Positions 16,523 through 24,474 of a stretch of 64,000 nucleotides of DNA are shown here, in pieces. Position numbers and translations under genes: made by a program. Position 1 is the stretch's first letter. Every line of letters starts with the position of its first letter. The stretch is from Streptomyces sp. SID12501 (GTDB lineage: Bacteria > Actinomycetota > Actinomycetes > Streptomycetales > Streptomycetaceae). The stretch covers positions 1 to 64,000 of the forward strand of contig NZ_JAAGLU010000010.1 in the NCBI RefSeq assembly GCF_010550245.1, in the 5' to 3' direction. Under the pieces are notes generated by a model that was not told the origin of the DNA, searched no databases, and saw nothing but the letters and a program-made list of their open reading frames with translations.

Positions 16523-17737
16523 TCACCCCCGCAGGGCCAGCGCCTGTCCGGCCACCACCAACAGCACGTGCTCGCACTCCGCCCCGAACACCGAGTTCAG
16601 CCGCCCCAGCTCGTCCCGGTACCGCCGCCCGGACGCCGTGGCGGGCACGATCCCCGACCCCACCTCGTTCGACACGGCGACGACAGTCCGCCGCGTGGAC
16701 CGGACCGCCGCCGTCAACTCCCGTACCCGCCGCCGCAACTCCTTCTCCCCGCCCCCCGCCCACTCCGCGTCGTCCCACGCCCCCACCTGGTCCATCGCGT
16801 CCGTCAGCCACAGCGACAGACAGTCGATGAGCAGCGGCGCCCCCTCGTCCTTCAGCAGCGGTACGAGGTCACAGGTCTCGGCGGTACGCCACGACCCGGG
16901 CCGCCGCTCGCGGTGCGCGTGCACCCGCGCCGCCCACTCCCCGTCCCCGTTCCGCGTGCCGCCCGTGGCCACGTACAGCACGTCCGGGAACGCCTCCAGC
17001 CGCCGCTCCGCCTCCACCGACTTCCCCGACCGTGCCCCGCCCAGGACCAGCGTCCGCCGGGGCACGTCCGGTACGTCCTCGTAGACCCCGACCGTCAACG
17101 TCGTACCGTCCGCCACCGCCCGCGCACCCGCCGCCGCGAGCCGGCGCCGCAGCTCGGCACCCGGCGGCACGTCATGGTCCAGATGAACGGCGACGACATC
17201 CGTGGCCGGCCCGATCGCGCCCACCGCCCGCAGCCGGGCCAGGGCGTCCGGCCGCCCGACGACGTCCGCGAGGACCATGTCGTACGAGGGACCGTTCCCG
17301 TCGAGCCCGGCCGGCGCCGCGCCAGGCGGCAGATACAGCAGGCGCTGCCCGTCGGGGCCGGTCACCGCGTACCCCGTACCCGGCGCGTCCATCGGGACCG
17401 CGCGCACCCGGTGCCCGGTCAGCAGCGCCAGCTCCCGCCCGTCCGGCACCCGTCCGGGCTGCGGGATCCCCGCCGGCACCTCGACGGCGGGCCCGTCGTG
17501 CGGATGCGACAGCAGCACCTGCCGTACGCCGCCCAGCGAGTGCCCGGCACGGGCCGCCGAGAGCACGGCGCCGGGGGTGAGGTCGAGCAGCAGCGTGCCG
17601 TCCACGAGCAGCGCGGTGGCCGCCCGCGCGTGCACACCGAGCGCGCCGGCACAGGCCGCGCACGCACAGTCGGGGCGGGGCAGACCCGCGGGGGCACCGG
17701 TACCGAGCAGAGTGAGTTCCACGAACCTGATTTTCAC
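16523..17737 (-). CDS. cobU: MBL-fold domain fused to adenosylcobinamide kinase/guanylyltransferase
   Basis: A 404-residue fusion. From about residue 228 it is CobU, which phosphorylates adenosylcobinamide and transfers GMP to it. Signs are the Walker A GGARSGKS (233-240), LLIDCLSLWLTDAM and VAVSNEVGSGIVPATASGRRYRDELGRLN. Residues 1-220 look like a metallo-beta-lactamase fold: LTLLGTGAPAGLPRPDCACAAC at the start, a Cys-rich segment of the PhnP-like group, then LSHPHDGPAVEV. There the usual HxHxDH is HPHDG, so a metal ligand is replaced by Gly and hydrolase activity may be lost. GTG starts at 17737 and 17722 are both possible. It provides the step between cobinamide and cobS. Confidence 0.88.
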   Translation of the reverse strand: MKIRFVELTLLGTGAPAGLPRPDCACAACAGALGVHARAATALLVDGTLLLDLTPGAVLSAARAGHSLGGVRQVLLSHPHDGPAVEVPAGIPQPGRVPDGRELALLTGHRVRAVPMDAPGTGYAVTGPDGQRLLYLPPGAAPAGLDGNGPSYDMVLADVVGRPDALARLRAVGAIGPATDVVAVHLDHDVPPGAELRRRLAAAGARAVADGTTLTVGVYEDVPDVPRRTLVLGGARSGKSVEAERRLEAFPDVLYVATGGTRNGDGEWAARVHAHRERRPGSWRTAETCDLVPLLKDEGAPLLIDCLSLWLTDAMDQVGAWDDAEWAGGGEKELRRRVRELTAAVRSTRRTVVAVSNEVGSGIVPATASGRRYRDELGRLNSVFGAECEHVLLVVAGQALALRG

Positions 17738-17767
17738 GTGTCCCCGCAGGTCTTGCGCGTCCGGCTG

Positions 17768-17952
17768 GGGCCTGTCCGGCGGATCAGGTCGGAGAATAGC
17801 TGCGGCGCCTCATCAACGCAGGTGAGCGGGGCTTGGTGCGTCCGGCTGCAAGGCGGAGGAGGGAGTCGACGCGGAGCGTCGGCGATTGACGACAACGCCG
17901 CAGACGGGCGTGCCAAGGCCGGCGTCTCCGACATGATCCGCCGGACAGGCCC
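17768..17952. mobile_element. 185-bp MITE with 19-bp perfect terminal inverted repeats
   Basis: The ends are GGGCCTGTCCGGCGGATCA (17768-17786) and its exact complement TGATCCGCCGGACAGGCCC (17934-17952). The interior is 147 bp with no transposase ORF. Near-matching CTGG/CTAG bases flank the ends. The ends resemble those of IS5-type elements of Streptomyces as I recall them, so it is most likely a non-autonomous element moved by such a transposase. It lies between cobU and the small gene at 18025. Confidence 0.8.
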
Positions 17953-18024
17953 TAGGCTCGGGGGCCAGGAGCCGGATCAAGATCCGGCTCCTGGTCTGCA
18001 GCGGTTCATATCTTGGAGGCGTAC

Positions 18025-18240
18025 ATGGCGGCATGGACGTGGCGGTTCGAGAAGACCGACGGGGCGGAGGTCCAGCCCGCGCTGGAGCCCGAGGAGTTCA
18101 CGACGCAGGGGGACGCCGAGTCCTGGATCGGTGAGTACTGGAAAGAACTTCTCGCGGGCGGCGCGGACCAGGTACGGCTGTTCGAGGACACCACAGAGAT
18201 CTACGGCCCGATGAGCCTGAACGCCGCCCAGGAGGCGTAG
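18025..18240 (+). CDS. small conserved hypothetical protein
   Basis: A 71-residue acidic protein (MAAWTWRFEKTDGAEVQ...) containing DAESWIGEYWKELLAGGADQ. The ATG at 18025 follows TTGGAGG by 5 bp, which decides this start. It has the look of a small conserved actinobacterial protein with no membrane segment; function unknown. A large hairpin follows the stop and the upstream MITE may carry or disturb its promoter. Confidence 0.75.
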   Translation: MAAWTWRFEKTDGAEVQPALEPEEFTTQGDAESWIGEYWKELLAGGADQVRLFEDTTEIYGPMSLNAAQEA

Positions 18241-18245
18241 CAATA

Positions 18246-18350
18246 CCTGGAGGGGCGCCCCCGAAGGGTGCCCCTCCAGGGGCGCGGGGCTGTATTCGAT
18301 ATGCGGCTACCGCCGCGTGGGCGCGACCAGCCCCCACCGGCCGGCAGCCG
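18246..18350 (+). repeat. dispersed repeat copy C (long form) with terminator-like hairpin
   Basis: It starts with a perfect 11-bp stem, CCTGGAGGGGC...GCCCCTCCAGG (18246-18280), which can terminate the small gene upstream. It continues with AGGGGCGCGGGGCTGTATTC, GCGGCTACCGCCGCG and GCGCGACCAGCCCCCACC. The whole matches the inverted copy at 37690-37752 and the in-gene copy at 8740-8822. Confidence 0.75.
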
Positions 18351-18362
18351 ACAAACAACCGC

Positions 18363-19151
18363 TCAGCCCCGAACCCCGCACAGGTGCAACAACGCGGCCA
18401 CCTGCCGATAGGGATCGGTCCGCCCCGCGCGCTCCTCCACAGCCACCAGCGCCTCGACGTCAGAAGGAATCTCCGCGTCGTCATCCGCCGTGTCGGTGAA
18501 CACCCGCACCCCGTACCACGCGTGCAACGGCGCCCCGATGCCGGCGAGCGTCCCGGTGAGGGTGGAGAGCCGGTCGGCGCGCACATCGAGCCCGAGCCGG
18601 TTCGTGTAGGAGTCCGTATCGAAGGCGCCCAGGGCGCCAATCCAGTCCCCCGCCAACCCCGGCCGCATGGCCAGCGCGTCGCCGTTGCGCACCAGCAGGG
18701 ACAGCAGCCCGCCCGGCGCCAGCATCCGCGCCAGCCCCGCCAGCAGGGCGTCCGGCAGCTCGACGTACATCAGTACGCCATGACAGAGCACGACGTCGAA
18801 GCTGCCCGGCAGAAAGTGCACCCCGGTGTCCCGGCCGTCGCTCTCCAGAAGCCGGACGCGATCACGGATACCCTCCGGCTCGGCGGCCAGTGCCTCACGG
18901 GCCGCGTCGAGCATCCTCGGGTCCTTCTCGACACCTGTGACCTGATGGCCGGCCCGGGCCAGTCGCAGTGCCTGCGTGCCCTGGCCCATACCGACGTCGA
19001 GCACCCGGAGCCGCTGCCCGACCGGGAACCGCCCGGCTATCTGCTCGTCGAGCTGCCGGGCCACCAGTTCCTGCCGTACGACATTCCGCAGCCCGCCCAG
19101 CCTGACCAGCCAGGCATCCGCCGCGCCCCCGGAGAAGGACGTAGTGCTCAG
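18363..19151 (-). CDS. SAM-dependent methyltransferase (SmtA/UbiE type)
   Basis: About 262 residues. The SAM-binding motif VLDVGMGQGTQALRLARAGHQVTGVEKD is preceded by an alpha-helical segment (NVVRQELVARQLDEQIAG), and VLCHGVLMYVELPDALLAGLARMLAPGGLLSLL follows, as in class I methyltransferases. The start is unclear. The frame is open to 19337, but the first 62 codons lack any ATG or GTG after the first and overlap the DUF3043 gene. I placed the start at CTG 19151, right at the upstream stop; a GTG within the domain is another choice. It is likely translationally coupled to the gene upstream. The substrate is unknown. Confidence 0.75.
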   Translation of the reverse strand: MSTTSFSGGAADAWLVRLGGLRNVVRQELVARQLDEQIAGRFPVGQRLRVLDVGMGQGTQALRLARAGHQVTGVEKDPRMLDAAREALAAEPEGIRDRVRLLESDGRDTGVHFLPGSFDVVLCHGVLMYVELPDALLAGLARMLAPGGLLSLLVRNGDALAMRPGLAGDWIGALGAFDTDSYTNRLGLDVRADRLSTLTGTLAGIGAPLHAWYGVRVFTDTADDDAEIPSDVEALVAVEERAGRTDPYRQVAALLHLCGVRG

Positions 19152-19744
19152 GGCCGCTCTCCGCGCTTGACCTGGGGCTTCGGCAGCCGGAGGCGACGCA
19201 TCTGGAGGGAACGCATCAGTGCGTAGGCGACCGCGCCCTTCGTCCGCTCGTCCGGATGGCGCGCGGCCAGCTGCTTCTTCAGCCGGAGCGTGATGAAGAC
19301 CGAGTCGACGATGATCAGCACGATCACGAAGAGCCACAGCAGCAGCGCGACGCTCTGCAGCGCGCCGACCTGGACCATGCTCAGGACGAGGATGATCACA
19401 GCCATCGGCAGGAAGAACTCGGCGACGCAGTAGCGCGAGTCCACAAAATCGCGCGCGAAACGGCGCACCGGGCCCTTGTCGCGAGCGGGGAGATAGCGCT
19501 CGTCCCCGCTGGCGAGTGCCTTGCGCTGGCGGTCCATCGCGGCACGGCGCTCGTCACGCTGTCGTTTGGCCCCCTCCTTGCGCGTCGTGGGAGTACTGGC
19601 GACGCTGCGGCGCTGGGACTGGGCCGCACTCCGCTTGGGAGTGGGCCTGCCCTTCGGGGCCTGCGGGTCACGGGTCTGCTTGGAGTCGGTCACCAGCGCC
19701 TTGTCGGCGGGGGCCTTCTCTTCCTTGGCGCGGCTACGGAACAC
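19148..19744 (-). CDS. DUF3043-family membrane protein
   Basis: A 198-residue protein. The first half is charged and Pro-rich (FRSRAKEEKAPADKALVTDS, GRPTPKRSAAQSQRR). Then comes ARDKGPVRRFARDFVDSRYCVAEFFLPMAVIILV with two transmembrane helices (VAEFFLPMAVIILVLSMVQV and ALLLWLFVIVLIIVDSVFI) and a basic tail. This is the DUF3043 pattern found in actinobacteria; function unknown. GTG at 19744 is preferred because the added ten residues of a longer start are not family-like. The downstream methyltransferase frame overlaps its stop. Confidence 0.8.
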   Translation of the reverse strand: MFRSRAKEEKAPADKALVTDSKQTRDPQAPKGRPTPKRSAAQSQRRSVASTPTTRKEGAKRQRDERRAAMDRQRKALASGDERYLPARDKGPVRRFARDFVDSRYCVAEFFLPMAVIILVLSMVQVGALQSVALLLWLFVIVLIIVDSVFITLRLKKQLAARHPDERTKGAVAYALMRSLQMRRLRLPKPQVKRGERP

Positions 19745-19832
19745 AAAACCCAAGGGTAATGGGTATCGGGGCATGGACCCCAGCCGAGTGGGGAACGATC
19801 CGGCAACACCGGTCGTCTTTACGAGACAGACA

Positions 19833-19855
19833 GTAGGGGGTCACCTACTCCCTAC
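19833..19855. promoter_or_regulatory. 23-bp imperfect palindrome in the pspA upstream region
   Basis: GTAGGG-N(11)-CCCTAC with inner GT...AC symmetry: GTAGGGnGTnnnnnACnCCCTAC. It lies in the divergent region between the DUF3043 gene and pspA, about 145 bp before the pspA start. It could be an operator for an envelope-stress regulator; no matching regulator is identified. Confidence 0.4.
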
Positions 19856-19998
19856 GCCGGAGTGGGACAGATCGCAGTCGTCCTTGGGGATGAGCGCATC
19901 GGGCCCGGAACAGTGCGGTAATGGAGGCAGGGCCCGTACTGTTGGTCCTGTTGCAGGTGCTGGAGCTGGAGTCCGTCAGAAGGGGGCGCGCGAAGCCC

Positions 19999-20781
19999 AT
20001 GAGCGGTGTCATGAAGCGTATGGGGATGATCTTCCGCGCGAAGGCGAACAAGGCCCTTGACCGGGCCGAGGACCCGCGCGAAACCCTCGATTACTCGTAC
20101 CAGAAGCAGCTGGAGCTGCTCCAGAAGGTGCGCCGCGGAGTCGCCGACGTGGCGACCAGCCGCAAGCGCCTGGAGCTGCAGCTCGCCCAGCTGAACAAGC
20201 AGTCCTCCACGCTGGAGGACCAGGGCCGCAAGGCGCTCGCGCTGGGCCGCGAGGACCTCGCCCGCGAGGCGCTCTCGCGCCGCGCCGCCCTCCAGCAGCA
20301 GGTGACCGACCTGGAGACGCAGCACCAGACCCTCCAGGGCGAGGAGGAGAAGCTCACCCTCGGGGCGCAGCGTCTCCAGGCCAAGGTCGACGCCTTCCGT
20401 ACCAAGAAGGAGACGATCAAGGCGACGTACACCGCCGCCCAGGCCCAGACCCGGATCGGCGAGGCCTTCACCGGCATCTCCGAGGAGATGGGCGACGTGG
20501 GCCTGGCGATCCAGCGGGCCGAGGACAAGACGGCACAGCTCCAGGCGCGGGCGGGTGCGATCGACGAGTTGCTCGCCTCCGGCGCCCTGAACGACCCCAC
20601 GGGCATGGCCAAGGACGACCTCCAGGCCGAACTGGACCGGCTCTCCGGCGGTACGGATGTGGAGCTGGAGCTGCAGCGCATGAAGGCGGAGCTGGCCGGC
20701 GGGGCGTCGGAGAAGCAGGCCATCGAGGGCGGCAGCGGCCAGCAGCAGCCGAAGGACACCCCGCGCTTCGACAAGCAGTAA
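19999..20781 (+). CDS. pspA: PspA/IM30-family protein
   Basis: A 260-residue, almost wholly helical protein that should form membrane-binding oligomers protecting the envelope under stress. The family start GMIFRAKANKALDRAEDPRE is followed by YQKQLELLQKVRRGVADVATSRKRLE and long coiled coils to about residue 225; the tail is Gln-rich. ATG 19999 (MSGVMKRMGM) and ATG 20011 (MKRMGM) are both possible; I kept the first. The PspAA gene follows after 35 bp, then a histidine kinase and response regulator on the same strand, a partner set known for actinobacterial PspA. Confidence 0.9.
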   Translation: MSGVMKRMGMIFRAKANKALDRAEDPRETLDYSYQKQLELLQKVRRGVADVATSRKRLELQLAQLNKQSSTLEDQGRKALALGREDLAREALSRRAALQQQVTDLETQHQTLQGEEEKLTLGAQRLQAKVDAFRTKKETIKATYTAAQAQTRIGEAFTGISEEMGDVGLAIQRAEDKTAQLQARAGAIDELLASGALNDPTGMAKDDLQAELDRLSGGTDVELELQRMKAELAGGASEKQAIEGGSGQQQPKDTPRFDKQ

Positions 20782-20816
20782 GCCACCGCGGTAGGGCCAC
20801 GCCTGAGGAGGGCGAC

Positions 20817-21095
20817 ATGATCGTACGGATCATGGGGGAGGGCCAGGTGAGGCTGGCGGACAGCCACCTCACCGAGCTGAACAAGCTGGACGACGTGCTC
20901 CTGGCGGAAATGGAGCTCGGCGACGGCCCCGGCTTCCGCCGCACCCTCCACCTCCTTCTGGACAGGGTCCGCGATCTCGGCGAGCCCCTGCCGGACGAGG
21001 CCCTGGACCCGTCGGACCTCATCCTCCCGTCGCCGGAAGCGACGCTGGAGGAGGTCCGGGAGATGCTGGGCGACGATGGCTTGATCCCGGGGTGA
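20817..21095 (+). CDS. PspAA-type PspA partner protein
   Basis: A 92-residue protein starting MIVRIMGEGQVRLADSHLTEL and containing LNKLDDVLLAEMELGDGPGFRRTL and an acidic helical tail (LEEVREMLGDDG). This matches the small PspAA domain described next to PspA in actinobacteria and archaea. A GAGGAGG ribosome site precedes the ATG. It is 35 bp after pspA and almost certainly cotranscribed. Its role is taken to be modulation of PspA; the mechanism is not known to me. Confidence 0.85.
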   Translation: MIVRIMGEGQVRLADSHLTELNKLDDVLLAEMELGDGPGFRRTLHLLLDRVRDLGEPLPDEALDPSDLILPSPEATLEEVREMLGDDGLIPG

Positions 21096-21124
21096 GGTCC
21101 CGTTTTCCAGCGCCGGACGACAAC

Positions 21125-21196
21125 TTCAGCCCGTCCGGCGATTGAGGACAAGGCCCGTTCAGGGCCGTAGCGGGGGCCTGGGGGTGCAACCCCCAG
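21125..21196 (+). repeat. dispersed CCGGCGATTGAGGA repeat with hairpin, copy 1
   Basis: TCAGCCCGTCCGGCGATTGA, then GGACAAGGCCCGTTCAGGGCC and a perfect stem CTGGGGG-tgcaa-CCCCCAG (21178-21196). The inverted partner is at 51875-51929. It lies between PspAA and the histidine kinase, 20 bp before the latter's start, so it may end the pspA transcript or thin read-through into the two-component genes. Confidence 0.75.
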
Positions 21197-21216
21197 TAAC
21201 GCCCAGGTGAGCTACC

Positions 21217-22476
21217 TTGACGAATGTGACCGCCCTCCAGCGAGCCCGCCGCCACCTGAGAGCGCATCCCCTCGCGCTTGACCTGGGCCTCGCCGCAGGC
21301 GTCCTCCTCTGCATGCTGGGCGCCTCGTTCGTCGACCCGCACGGGCAGGACGGCGGCGCCTGGACCGCCCGCACTCCCGATGTCCTCAGCCTGGTCCTCA
21401 TGGTGCTCGGCGCCGCAGCGCTGATCCTGCGCCGACGCGCGCCCATGAGGGTGCTCGCGTTCACCGGCGTCGCCTCCCTCGTCGAGTCGGTCACCGCCGA
21501 TCCACGTGCCCCCGTCGCGATGTCCGCGGTGATCGCGCTCTACACCGTCGCGTCGACCACAGACCGCCCCACCACCTGGCGTGTCGGCCTCCTCACGATG
21601 ACGGTCCTCACCGGTTCCGCGATGCTGGCCGGACCGCTGCCCTGGTACGCGCAGGAAAACCTCGGCATCTTCGCCTGGACCGGTATGGCCGCGACCGCCG
21701 GCGACGCCGTACGCAGCCGCCGTGCCTTCATCCATGCGATGAGAGAGCGCGCCGAGCGAGCGGAACGCACCCGCGAGGAGGAGGCCCGCCGACGTGTGGC
21801 CGAGGAGCGCCTGCGCATCGCCCGTGACCTGCACGACGTGGTCGCCCACCACATCGCCCTGGTCAACGTCCAGGCCGGAGTCGCCGCGCACGTCATGGAC
21901 AAGCGCCCCGACCAGGCCAAGGAAGCCCTCGCCCATGTACGGGAGGCCAGCCGCTCGGCGCTGAACGAGCTGCGCGCGACCGTCGGGCTGCTGCGCCAGT
22001 CCGGGGACCCGGCGGCGCCCACCGAGCCCGCGCCCGGTCTGCACCGGCTCGACGAGCTGGTCGGCACCTTCCACAGCGCCGGACTCCAGGTGGAGGTCGC
22101 CCGCGCCGACCAGGACACCACCCTCCCCGCGGCCATCGACCTGGCCGCCTACCGGGTGATCCAGGAGGCCCTGACGAACGTACAGAAGCACGCGGGAACG
22201 GAGGCGAAGGCCGAGGTCAGCGTCGTACGGGTGGGGCCGAACATCGAGATCACCGTGCTGGACAACGGGCCGGGCCGGGGCGAGGGCCAGGACGGCCCGG
22301 AGGAGGGCGGCGGGCACGGGCTGCTGGGGATGCGGGAGCGCGTCACCGCGGTCGGCGGCGGCTGCACCGCCGGTCCCCGGTACGGAGGCGGCTTCCGGGT
22401 GCATGCGATCCTGCCGGTGAAGAGCAGACCGCGTCCCGCGGACGGCGCGGGCACCCCCGTACAGAGAACCGTGTAG
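21217..22476 (+). CDS. NarL-type sensor histidine kinase
   Basis: A 419-residue kinase. Residues 20-165 hold about four to five transmembrane helices with very short loops, so it probably senses within the membrane. The HisKA_3 box IARDLHDVVAHHIALVNVQ has the phosphoacceptor His206, and the C-terminal HATPase has NVQKHAG, DNGPGRGEG and GHGLLGMRERV. The TTG at 21217 is 6 bp after AGGTGAG; GTG 21226 is the alternative. The partner response regulator follows at 22519. Its position after pspA-pspAA suggests an envelope-stress (LiaRS-like) system. Confidence 0.88.
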   Translation: MTNVTALQRARRHLRAHPLALDLGLAAGVLLCMLGASFVDPHGQDGGAWTARTPDVLSLVLMVLGAAALILRRRAPMRVLAFTGVASLVESVTADPRAPVAMSAVIALYTVASTTDRPTTWRVGLLTMTVLTGSAMLAGPLPWYAQENLGIFAWTGMAATAGDAVRSRRAFIHAMRERAERAERTREEEARRRVAEERLRIARDLHDVVAHHIALVNVQAGVAAHVMDKRPDQAKEALAHVREASRSALNELRATVGLLRQSGDPAAPTEPAPGLHRLDELVGTFHSAGLQVEVARADQDTTLPAAIDLAAYRVIQEALTNVQKHAGTEAKAEVSVVRVGPNIEITVLDNGPGRGEGQDGPEEGGGHGLLGMRERVTAVGGGCTAGPRYGGGFRVHAILPVKSRPRPADGAGTPVQRTV

Positions 22477-22518
22477 ACGGCCGCACGCCGATCCATCGAC
22501 TTTCACCGAGGACCGCCC

Positions 22519-23202
22519 ATGACGATCCGTGTCCTGCTCGCCGACGACCAGGCGTTGCTGCGCAGCGCCTTCCGTGTGCTCGTGGACTCGGAGGCCGACA
22601 TGGAAGTGGTCGGGGAGGCGGCCGACGGGGCGGAGGCGGTGCGGCTGGCGCGGGAGCAGCGTGCCGACGTCGTGCTGATGGACATCCGGATGCCGGGCAC
22701 CGACGGACTGGCCGCGACCCGGCTGATCAGCGCGGATCCGGGGCTCGCGCATGTACGGGTCGTGATGCTGACGACGTTCGAGGTCGACGAGTACGTGGTG
22801 CAGTCGCTGCGCGCCGGCGCGTCCGGGTTCCTCGGCAAGGGGGCCGAGCCCGATGAGCTGCTGAACGCCATCCGGGTCGCCGCCGGGGGCGACGCGCTGC
22901 TGTCGCCGGCCGCCACCAAGGGGCTGATCGCCCAGTTCCTCGCGCAGGGCGACGTACTGGATGTCGGCCGCGACCCCGCCCGTGCCGAGCGGCTGGACGC
23001 GCTGACCGGGCGGGAACGCGAGGTGCTGGTGCAGGTCGCCGGCGGCCACTCGAACGACGAGATAGCGGAGCGGCTGGAAGTCAGCCCGCTGACGGTGAAG
23101 ACGCACGTCAACCGGGCCATGGCCAAGCTCGGAGCCCGGGACCGGGCCCAACTGGTCGTCATCGCCTACGAGTCGGGACTGGTACGTCCAAGGGTGGAGT
23201 GA
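22519..23202 (+). CDS. NarL/LuxR-family response regulator
   Basis: A 227-residue regulator. The receiver domain has the acidic pair DD9-10, phosphoacceptor Asp55 in VVLMDIRMPG, and Lys in FLGKGAEPDE. The C-terminal LuxR helix-turn-helix is LTGREREVLVQVAGGHSNDE...VSPLTVKTHVNRAMAKLGA. It is 42 bp after the histidine kinase and its cognate partner. It may control pspA-pspAA and itself; the 23-bp palindrome near 19833 is a candidate site, but this is untested. A strong terminator follows. Confidence 0.92.
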   Translation: MTIRVLLADDQALLRSAFRVLVDSEADMEVVGEAADGAEAVRLAREQRADVVLMDIRMPGTDGLAATRLISADPGLAHVRVVMLTTFEVDEYVVQSLRAGASGFLGKGAEPDELLNAIRVAAGGDALLSPAATKGLIAQFLAQGDVLDVGRDPARAERLDALTGREREVLVQVAGGHSNDEIAERLEVSPLTVKTHVNRAMAKLGARDRAQLVVIAYESGLVRPRVE

Positions 23203-23238
23203 GCTTCGCGGGGCGTACAACGGCCGGAGCAGGAACCG

Positions 23239-23280
23239 AGGGGGACGGCCGGAACGCACAGGCGCCCCGGCCGTCCCCCT
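23239..23280. terminator. rho-independent-type terminator after the response regulator
   Basis: Perfect 14-bp stem AGGGGGACGGCCGG...CCGGCCGTCCCCCT, with a 14-nt loop followed by TT. It sits between the plus-strand regulator and the minus-strand DUF397 gene and can serve both directions. Confidence 0.8.
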
Positions 23281-23287
23281 TTCTGCC

Positions 23288-23485
23288 CTATGCCTTCAGG
23301 GAGTTGACAAAGGTGTCCCAGATCGCGGCTGGGACGACGAGTACGGGCCCTTGGGGGTTCTTGCTGTCGCGGACGGGGACGACGCCGGGGAGGTCCTCGG
23401 TGATCTCGACGCAGGCCCCCCCATTGGCGTTGCTGTAGCTGCTCCGGCGCCAGCGGGCGGAACTCAGCTCGGGGGTGTGTCGCAT
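23288..23485 (-). CDS. DUF397-family protein
   Basis: A 65-residue protein with the DUF397 pattern: LSSARWRRSSYSNANGGACVEI, then VPVRDSKNPQGPVL and a final AIWDTFV. Such proteins are very abundant in Streptomyces and usually lie beside an XRE regulator with a DUF5753 domain; they may act as anti-regulators. Here the ATG at 23485 lies inside the 3' end of the XRE gene (22-bp overlap), so the two are coupled. Confidence 0.9.
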   Translation of the reverse strand: MRHTPELSSARWRRSSYSNANGGACVEITEDLPGVVPVRDSKNPQGPVLVVPAAIWDTFVNSLKA

Positions 23486-24309
23486 GACTTGTAGTCCTCC
23501 ATGGCCTGTTGGATCAGCTCCGCCGAGGCGGCCGGAGAGAGGGCCTTGGCGCGGAGTACGTCGTACCGCCGCCGCCATTTCTTCGCCGAGTCTCGGTCCT
23601 CGTACAGGTGGCCGACCTCGATGCCCTCTTCGTAGGCCAGGGTGGAGCCGTTGGGAAGAGTCAGCAGGTGCAGCGAGCCGCCCATCAGGTAGTACGGACC
23701 GGCACTGAAGGGCATCACCTGGACCTTACTGTCCGGAGTATCCACCTGTTCGAGCAATTGGGCCAACTGTTTGTACATGCACTCCCCGTCACCGAACGGC
23801 CGCCGGAGGGCTGCCTCGTCGATGATCGACCAGCGCAGAGGGGGCTCGGCCGAGCGGAGGCGATCCTGGCGGGACATACGGGCGTTGACGAGTTCCTCGG
23901 CCTTCTCCCGGGGCAGCTCCTCCTGGAGGCTGAACTGAGCGTCGGCGTACTCCCTGGTCTGCAGGAGCCCTGGGACGACCTGCGGGTCGTACGTCTCGAT
24001 GACCTCCGCCTGCGCCTCGAAGTCCATGAACCGGCGGTACTGGTCCGGATGCGCCTCGCGTTTGGCCAGTTCGTACAGCCCGTGGAAGTGCTTGTCAGTG
24101 CCGAAGGCCGCGTCGAGTTGCGCGGGCAGGTCGGGTGGCGGCATCAGCTCGGCCGTCTCGACACGGGCCAGCGTGCTCTTGCTGGAGCTGAGGATCTCCG
24201 CCAGTTGTACGAGCGACAGCCGCGCGGCCTCGCGGTGGCGGCGCTGCTCCGCGCCGAAGTAGTGGCGGGCGGAGTGGTAGGGGGTCAGCTGCTGCGGCTT
24301 GAACGTCAT
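23464..24309 (-). CDS. XRE-family regulator with DUF5753 domain
   Basis: A 281-residue protein. The N-terminal helix-turn-helix is FGAEQRRHREAARLSLVQLAEILSSSKSTLARVE. It is followed by a DUF5753 domain with IETYDPQVVPGLLQTREYADAQF and VQVMPFSAGPYYLMGGSLHLL. The ATG at 24309 is preceded by GAGAGGCGAG. It is cotranscribed with the DUF397 gene. The divergent small gene at 24475 belongs to the same type of neighbourhood. A GC-rich imperfect palindrome at 24364-24396 lies in the shared promoter region and may be its operator. Confidence 0.9.
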   Translation of the reverse strand: MTFKPQQLTPYHSARHYFGAEQRRHREAARLSLVQLAEILSSSKSTLARVETAELMPPPDLPAQLDAAFGTDKHFHGLYELAKREAHPDQYRRFMDFEAQAEVIETYDPQVVPGLLQTREYADAQFSLQEELPREKAEELVNARMSRQDRLRSAEPPLRWSIIDEAALRRPFGDGECMYKQLAQLLEQVDTPDSKVQVMPFSAGPYYLMGGSLHLLTLPNGSTLAYEEGIEVGHLYEDRDSAKKWRRRYDVLRAKALSPAASAELIQQAMEDYKSCDTPPS

Positions 24310-24363
24310 CGGTCTCGCCTCTCGTTTCGTGTCCGTGGTTCCGGTCGTCCCGATCTCAACGCT

Positions 24364-24396
24364 GGGACACATATCCCCTGTTGGGGGATGTGCCCC
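24364..24396. promoter_or_regulatory. imperfect palindrome between the XRE gene and the divergent small gene
   Basis: GGGACACATATCCCC-tgtt-GGGGGATGTGCCCC; the arms match except for one or two positions. It is 55 bp before the XRE start and about 80 bp before the small plus-strand gene, as expected for a shared autoregulatory operator. Confidence 0.45.
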
Positions 24397-24474
24397 ACGG
24401 TGACGATGTAGACACAAAAGGTAATCGCCGGTGCTCATGGCCGCCAGAGCGACCGGAGCGAAGGGAGTCACGTG

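Noticed and set aside
14285..17737. Cobalamin riboswitch upstream of the cob genes
   Set aside because: I looked before cobT, cobU and cobS and saw no B12-box or matching structure.
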